Positions 13,238 to 13,848 of a stretch of 13,848 nt of DNA are shown here, piece after piece. How positions within the stretch are numbered: position 1 is the stretch's first letter; every line of letters starts with the position of its first letter. This DNA is from Vulcanimicrobiia bacterium. GTDB taxonomy: Bacteria > Vulcanimicrobiota > Vulcanimicrobiia > Vulcanimicrobiales > Vulcanimicrobiaceae. The notes beneath the pieces were generated by a model. The model was not told where the DNA came from and did no database searches. It saw only the letters and a program-made list of their open reading frames with translations. The translations under genes and the position numbers were made by a program. Where the stretch lies: assembly GCA_025451135.1 (NCBI GenBank), contig JANWKW010000020.1:1-13848 (forward strand). The letters are read 5' to 3'.

Positions 13238-13848
13238 TCCGGTCGCCCGCCCAGGCGCCATCCGCGTCGGGAGCGAGATCGAGATCGGTTTCACCGACCT
13301 CCTTTCCAACGGACAAGCCGTCGGCCGAGCCGGCGGCGTCGTCGTTTTTTGCTTCGGCCCGCTTCCGCAGGAGCGCGCGCTCGTGCGCGTCACCGCCGTC
13401 AAGCCGAAGTATGCCGTCGGCGAACTGCTCAAGCTCACGGCCGGCTCGCCGCATCGCGTCGTGCCGTTCTGCGAGGTCTTCGGCGCGTGCGGCGGCTGCC
13501 AGGTGCAGCATCTGGCCTATTCCGCGCAGCTCGCCTGGAAGCGCGACGTCGTGCGCGGCGCGCTCGCCCGGATCGGCGGGTTCCCCGACGCGGTCGTGCG
13601 CGAGCCGATCGGGATGGCCACTCCGCGCGCCTATCGCAACAAGATGTCGCTGGTGGTCGACCACACGTACACGACGCCGACGATCGGCTTCTACCAGCAA
13701 CGCAGCCACGACGTGGTCGCGATCGACGCGTGCCCGATCGTCACGCCTCCGCTCAACGACTACATCGGGCGCCTCAACCGCGCGCGGATGACGGCCGAGA
13801 CGGCGCCGGCCCTGCTCGATGCGCGTCACGTCGTCGCGCGCAGCGCGC
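13215..13848 (+). CDS. RlmD/TrmA-family RNA (uracil-5-)-methyltransferase, N-terminal part (cut by window edge)
   Basis: S-adenosylmethionine-dependent enzyme making 5-methyluridine in 23S rRNA or tRNA. About 211 of roughly 400-450 residues are present. A TRAM RNA-binding domain (about 17-75, GSEIEIGFTDLLSNGQAVGR) is followed by iron-sulfur ligands C86-x5-C92-GG-C95 (CEVFGACGGCQ) and C173 in AIDACPI. This is the C-x5-C-x2-C...C pattern of RlmD (RumA). Other typical blocks are QHLAYSAQLAWKRD and AYRNKMSLVV. The methyltransferase domain with its catalytic Cys lies beyond the window. The most likely start is TTG 13215, because the frame has no ATG or GTG before the TRAM domain; it overlaps the preceding gene by 23 bp. 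The RNA target (which uridine) cannot be decided. Confidence 0.92.
   Translation, partial: MTIKNTRSPVARPGAIRVGSEIEIGFTDLLSNGQAVGRAGGVVVFCFGPLPQERALVRVTAVKPKYAVGELLKLTAGSPHRVVPFCEVFGACGGCQVQHLAYSAQLAWKRDVVRGALARIGGFPDAVVREPIGMATPRAYRNKMSLVVDHTYTTPTIGFYQQRSHDVVAIDACPIVTPPLNDYIGRLNRARMTAETAPALLDARHVVARSA

Noticed and set aside
13206..13829. Minus-strand open frame of 207 codons
   Set aside because: Shadow of the RlmD/TrmA-type gene, whose TRAM domain and four cysteine ligands are evident on the plus strand.
1..13848. CRISPR arrays, tRNA, rRNA, insertion sequences
   Set aside because: No regularly spaced repeats, tRNA-like or rRNA-like segments, transposase genes or terminal repeats were seen on reading both strands.

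Overview
The window is GC-rich, densely coded DNA from a diderm (outer-membrane) bacterium: it has a TonB-dependent-receptor-like barrel and a TonB-like anchor protein. The SOS box is of the CGAAC-N4-GTTCG type seen in Gram-positives and several other non-proteobacterial lineages. Two promoters appear to give leaderless or nearly leaderless mRNAs, and three genes seem to start at TTG. Together these point to a diderm outside the Proteobacteria, for example a Vulcanimicrobiota/Eremiobacterota-like lineage. That placement is inference, not proof. No rRNA, tRNA, CRISPR array or insertion sequence was seen, and there is no gene-free stretch over 300 bases.

Layout. 1-1537 (-): most of a hydantoinase A/5-oxoprolinase-type gene, cut by the left edge. 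1588-4044 (+): a divergent TonB-dependent-receptor-like outer-membrane protein; a perfect 15-bp palindrome lies in the 50-bp gap. 4052-4989 (-): a RES-Xre toxin-antitoxin pair with a 4-bp overlap. 5100-11280 (+): a damage-inducible mutagenesis cassette in the order imuA, (small secreted protein on the opposite strand), imuB, T5orf172/GIY-YIG-like gene, dnaE2. Its promoter has an 18-bp perfect palindrome containing the LexA box, filling the spacer between -35 TTGACA and -10 TACGAT. 11318-12072 (+): two overlapping, paralogous small membrane proteins. 12077-12853 (-): a TonB-like protein with the SxxxH transmembrane motif but an unrecognised C-terminus. 12992-13237 (+): a small single-span membrane protein. 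13215-13848 (+): the start of an RlmD/TrmA-family RNA uracil-5-methyltransferase, cut by the right edge.

How the genes work together. LexA cleavage after DNA damage should open the imuA promoter. ImuA (RecA-like), ImuB (Y-family fold without catalytic acids, clamp-binding adaptor) and DnaE2 (error-prone C-family polymerase) form the known translesion mutasome. The most notable feature is the extra 160-residue GIY-YIG-superfamily protein embedded between imuB and dnaE2. Its start overlaps the end of imuB and its end overlaps the start of dnaE2, so it looks translationally locked into the mutasome operon. I do not know of such a component in described imuA-imuB-dnaE2 cassettes. The receptor-like protein and the TonB-like protein may both belong to outer-membrane uptake, but they lie about 8 kb apart and nothing here links them directly.
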